Positions 6,286 through 6,856 of a DNA stretch of 6,856 nucleotides are shown here, piece after piece; positions within the stretch are counted from its first letter, which is position 1; each line of letters starts with the position of its first letter. Position numbers and translations under genes: made by a program. Under the pieces are notes generated by a model, which was given only the letters and a program-made list of their open reading frames with translations, was not told the origin of the DNA and did not search any database. The DNA is from an uncultured Eubacteriales bacterium (GTDB lineage Bacteria > Bacillota_A > Clostridia > Oscillospirales > Oscillospiraceae): positions 1 through 6,856 of the forward strand of contig USNH01000045.1 of assembly GCA_900556015.1 (NCBI GenBank). Direction: 5' to 3'.

Positions 6286-6300
6286 CGGGCAGTCTGCCCG
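6286..6300 (+). other. Perfect 6-bp hairpin with 3-base loop in the lipoprotein leader
   Basis: CGGGCA (6286-6291) and TGCCCG (6295-6300) pair around GTC, about 17 bases before the ribosome site at 6318-6323. No T run follows. I could not find a convincing promoter between 6246 and 6317, so the start point of the lipoprotein transcript is unknown. Confidence 0.4.
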
Positions 6301-6330
6301 TTGATGCAAATATATAAAAGGAGTATGATT

Positions 6331-6732
6331 ATGAAAAAAGCAATCGCACTGATCCTCTCTCTGGTCATGTGTGTCAGCCTGTTCACCGCTTGCGGCAAGC
6401 AGGGCAGCACCGATGATCAGGGGACAGGTACGACCGCTAAGACACTTGTGGTCGGCACACAGAACTTCGACGGCAAGTTCTCCCCCTTCTTCTACACCAA
6501 CAGCTACGAAAATGATGTGATGAACATGGTTTTCGACGGTCTGCTGCTCACCGGCGGCTGCGCCGACCCCTACGGCTGGAAGGCGGTGCGCTCGTCCATG
6601 GGGGCCGTGTTCCGCCGCCCCATCTATTCCGGCACACCGGAGGAACTGGCGGCCCTGATCGAAGCGTCCAAAAACGGCCAGATGGCCCCTGCCATGACGG
6701 AGAAGGAGGAAACCGGCGATGAAGAAAACTAA
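6331..6732 (+). pseudogene. Mosaic frame: peptide-binding lipoprotein N-terminus, SpoU-like piece, DUF4315-like end
   Basis: This open frame of 133 residues has three dissimilar parts. Residues 1-21 form a lipoprotein signal ending in LFTAC (C21 lipidated), followed by a Gly/Thr/Gln-rich linker. TLVVGTQNFDGKFSPFF (38-54) and the stretch to about 70 match the N-terminus of peptide/nickel ABC-transporter substrate-binding proteins (SBP_bac_5), normally over 500 residues. Residues about 71-100 (GGCADPYGWKAVRSSMGAVF) match the conserved second half of a SpoU/TrmH-type RNA 2'-O-methyltransferase. Residues about 102-133 (TPEELAALIEASKNG, then an acidic tail) resemble the end of DUF4315 proteins of conjugative elements. 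The start is the ATG at 6331, with AAGGAG at 6318-6323; an ATG at 6325 is too close to the ribosome site. No part can be functional as normally known. The protein is probably a recombination or assembly product; if real and expressed it would be a short secreted lipoprotein. Confidence 0.7.
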
Positions 6733-6856
6733 ATCTCGTATTATTGCCAGCTTTGTGGCCGTGATGCTCTGCTTCACGGCTTTTTCTACGGTGGCTTTTG
6801 CCAACGGGAACGACCCGGAGGCAAAGCCGGAAACCACGGCCAGCACCGAACAGGCC
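6719..6856 (+). CDS. Start of a secreted DUF4366/CD1107-like mobile-element protein (partial)
   Basis: Only the first 46 codons are in the window; the frame is open at the right edge. The protein begins with KKTKSR, has a hydrophobic core (residues 8-27), and a likely signal cleavage after AFA (26-28). A Pro/Glu/Thr-rich linker follows (NDPEAKPETTASTEQ). The ATG at 6719-6721 overlaps the upstream frame by 14 bases and has AAGGAGG at 6703-6709, nine bases upstream. A signal peptide plus acidic linker, directly after a DUF4315-like tail, is the usual start and context of DUF4366 (CD1107-type) proteins in Tn1549-like conjugative elements, which are thought to be surface components of the transfer machinery. 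The identity is inferred from style and context only, because the diagnostic domain lies beyond the edge. Confidence 0.6.
   Translation, partial: MKKTKSRIIASFVAVMLCFTAFSTVAFANGNDPEAKPETTASTEQA

Noticed and set aside
6259..6330. Upstream extension of the lipoprotein frame (24 extra residues)
   Set aside because: It would place non-signal sequence before a clean lipoprotein signal. The ribosome site at 6318-6323 points to the ATG at 6331, and the extension crosses a hairpin.

Overview
The window looks like DNA from a GC-rich gut-type Clostridia member (Bacillota, probably Oscillospiraceae or a close relative). This is inferred from strong AGGAGG-type ribosome binding sites before most genes, sigma-A type promoters in an AT-rich intergenic island, very GC-rich third codon positions, a secreted protein with an InlB/Listeria-Bacteroides repeat, and a DUF4315/DUF4366-like pair typical of Clostridia conjugative elements. 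No database search was possible, so family names rest on motif recognition.

Left block (1-2249, minus strand): two genes form a probable operon. The first transcribed is an M18 aminopeptidase (969-2249). It is followed after 12 bases by a secreted, membrane-anchored protein with a cohesin-like domain and an InlB-type repeat (111-956). Two large adjoining inverted repeats (13-92) lie beyond its stop and probably end the transcript.

Centre (2250-2598): a 349-base AT-rich divergent control region. It has a well-formed promoter on each strand (minus TTGCCA-17-TATAAT with a TGN extension; plus TTGCTT-17-TATAAT), three evenly spaced AAAAGT boxes between them, and an unusual start signal for the plus-strand operon in which a small hairpin separates the Shine-Dalgarno sequence from the ATG.

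Right block (2599-6190, plus strand): an operon of a 12-helix MFS transporter, an M3 oligoendopeptidase with an intact HEAGH zinc site, and an unrecognised four-helix membrane protein whose ATG overlaps the peptidase stop codon (TAATG). A double hairpin with a T run (6197-6245) ends it. The M18 and M3 peptidases fit a cell that takes up and degrades oligopeptides; how the MFS protein contributes is not visible.

Right end (6246-6856): two more small hairpins, then a lipoprotein reading frame that begins like a peptide-ABC-transporter binding protein. After about 70 residues it changes to what looks like a SpoU (TrmH-type) RNA methyltransferase piece, then to what looks like the end of a DUF4315 mobile-element protein. 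The final partial gene, overlapping it, starts like the DUF4366/CD1107-type protein that usually follows DUF4315 in Tn1549-like conjugative elements. This three-part mosaic is the most striking thing in the window. It is either an unusual recombination product or, more likely, an assembly chimera near a contig end. I see no defence system, CRISPR array, tRNA or rRNA here.
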